Assembly: GCA_030762175.1 (NCBI GenBank)
Contig: CM060831.1
Coordinates: forward strand, 96,398,001-96,462,000
Reading direction: 5' to 3'
DNA: 64,000 nt
DNA from: Metallyticus violacea
Taxonomy: Eukaryota > Arthropoda > Insecta > Mantodea > Metallyticidae
Part shown: one piece after another, positions 62,461 to 64,000 of the stretch
Layout: each line of letters begins with the position of its first letter
Numbering within the stretch: position 1 is the stretch's first letter
Position numbers and translations under genes: made by a program
Notes under the pieces: model-generated
Told to the model about the DNA's origin: nothing
What the model saw: only the letters and a program-made list of their open reading frames with translations
Database searches by the model: none

Positions 62461-64000
62461 AAACATCTTAAAATCTATGATACCTTCCCACCCAAATATA
62501 GAAAATAAAGACAGCGTGTTTCAGATATAATTTCTTTATGACGATCTGTTTCGATACCATGTTCTTTACTACATTTTTGTTTCTGTTATAAATTGAACTA
62601 TAAAACCTAAAAATTAAAGCTGCCAGACGCCATAATATGACAGACACATTTCTTGAACACAACTAAATATCTCTTTTGCAGATTTTCCATTACAATTATA
62701 CCCTATTTAAAAGAAAAATACGTGCATCCAAGCTGCAACACTCTAATTGATGTCAATAATTAACTACTTGATAGCCCATTACTGCACAAAGAGTAATGCA
62801 TTATAGCACAGTTCGTGGCAAGATTTAGTAAACTTAAAACTTTATCGTATTAGTCTTAGGTCTACTTTGGGCAAATACTGTAACTTGTAACCCGTTATTT
62901 CATTATATAATATTAAAACGGTTACAGAGGAGGGGGAAAAATTGCAAAGCAAATTGTTCCATTTGACTCTTTTCGTTATCTCCATTAATGTTCAAAACCG
63001 CAATTGTGATGTACTGTGCCCGATCACACGTTGCGGAACTATTTTTTTGCTTGTATTTCCTCCTCCAGCTTACAGTACCGTTGGGCAACTCAGTAACTAC
63101 CATCGTCATATACTACGTCATAATTTGTACGTCGCTACGGAGAGATCAGTTCATTAAAGCAAGCACCTAATTACGGTTGTCTTAATCAGACAAAATTATT
63201 GTATAAATAACTTTTAACGCGTTATAATTGTTACATAGTTAATTGTTCGGCTCTAATGACTTACGTATGTGCATCTTAATTTTGTAATAGTATTCGAGTT
63301 ACATTTGTTTATATGTACAACACACCATGCTTCTCGTTCCGTCGTTCGTTTCGCTTTTCTTATCAACAACTACAGTAGCGTTAGCACAAACTTTAGCATG
63401 TACATAAAGTTCGAAGTTACTATTAATACGGTTAACGCCTAGCACGTTTATTTCTACAAATACAGTATTGTTACTATTTAAATGGAGCCAATGATCAATT
63501 ATTTAATATCGCATAAAAGCTTTTACAATTTGGTTAGTTTCAATAAAAATGAAAATACTTTTTTTAACGGTAAAAAGGGCAAGGCTCGTTTCCTTTACAT
63601 TTTGAAAATCAATGCACATACCACCACCAATATTAAAGATAACAGTTTCCAAAATTAAAAGGACTTCCTGAAATTTTATTCCCCTAAAATCAGGAAATCA
63701 TCTTCTGTTTTTACAGCCTCACAAACAGCATATACTTGACTCGAACATATCTGTTTTTCTGCAGCATCTAACGCTTCATTGGAGACATTAATAAATACGT
63801 TACAATTTCTCTTTCTTTTGTATCTATAAATCTCTTCGACAAAAAAGAAAACAGTTTAATTTTTTTGTAAATGGCACCAATTTGGCAGTAGCATCTTGTC
63901 ATTGAATTTTTGTATGCTAAGTAATTTCAATTTTTATGAAAAAAAAAAAAAAGCGGCTACTTATGGGGTAGATTGTAATGTCTACTTAAACCTTTTATTG
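62461..64000. other. Upstream flank, no recognisable gene
   Basis: AT-rich sequence with only short chance frames. CpG-containing patches near 62950-63130 are weaker than the block at 62.2-62.46 kb. Nothing recognised. Confidence 0.4.

Overview
This is a 64 kb, AT-rich, intron-bearing, repeat-dense piece of an arthropod nuclear genome, most likely an insect. There are no operons or ribosome-binding sites. The coding content is one large multi-exon host gene on the minus strand, surrounded and invaded by retrotransposons (Penelope-like, several LINE clades, two tRNA-type SINE families) and DNA transposons (mariner, Tc1 and related). Species cannot be fixed from the sequence.

Host gene: six coding exons on the minus strand (57957 down to 28644) join in frame through consensus GT-AG introns into one 6549-nt reading frame, 2182 aa with 16 C2H2 zinc fingers. 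Finger order and the sequence between fingers identify it as the RREB1 / Drosophila hindsight (pebbled) transcription factor. The first coding exon is only 67 nt, too short for an ORF scan; it was found from its splice phase. A CpG-rich block near 62.2-62.46 kb is a candidate promoter or non-coding first exon.

Layout: 0-11.3 kb, an old minus-strand LINE split by a mariner and two Penelope-type insertions, followed by a plus-strand LINE. 11.5-19 kb, decayed mariner and DDE transposases, an unrecognised decayed coding stretch, and an inverted-repeat element holding an intact-looking SINE. 20.5-23.5 kb, a LINE with an RNase H domain, interrupted by a foldback element, then a SINE. 23.5-27.8 kb, nothing recognisable. 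27.8-58 kb, the hindsight gene with its introns full of elements. 58-64 kb, upstream flank with a mariner, SINE-like pieces and the CpG-rich block.

Most interesting pattern: Penelope-like elements (reverse transcriptase plus GIY-YIG endonuclease) and short foldback derivatives recur through the window. Most complete copies have an inverted copy of their 3' region at the left end, and seven insertions are bounded by 12-13 bp target-site duplications that I could read directly. Their 3' regions carry hammerhead-ribozyme cores (CTGANGA, stem II, GAAAC-NN-GTH). In the short foldbacks the inversion joint falls at or next to ribozyme stem-loop II. Hammerheads in Penelope-like elements are known; the half-ribozyme foldbacks and the repeated joint position are what deserve a second look.
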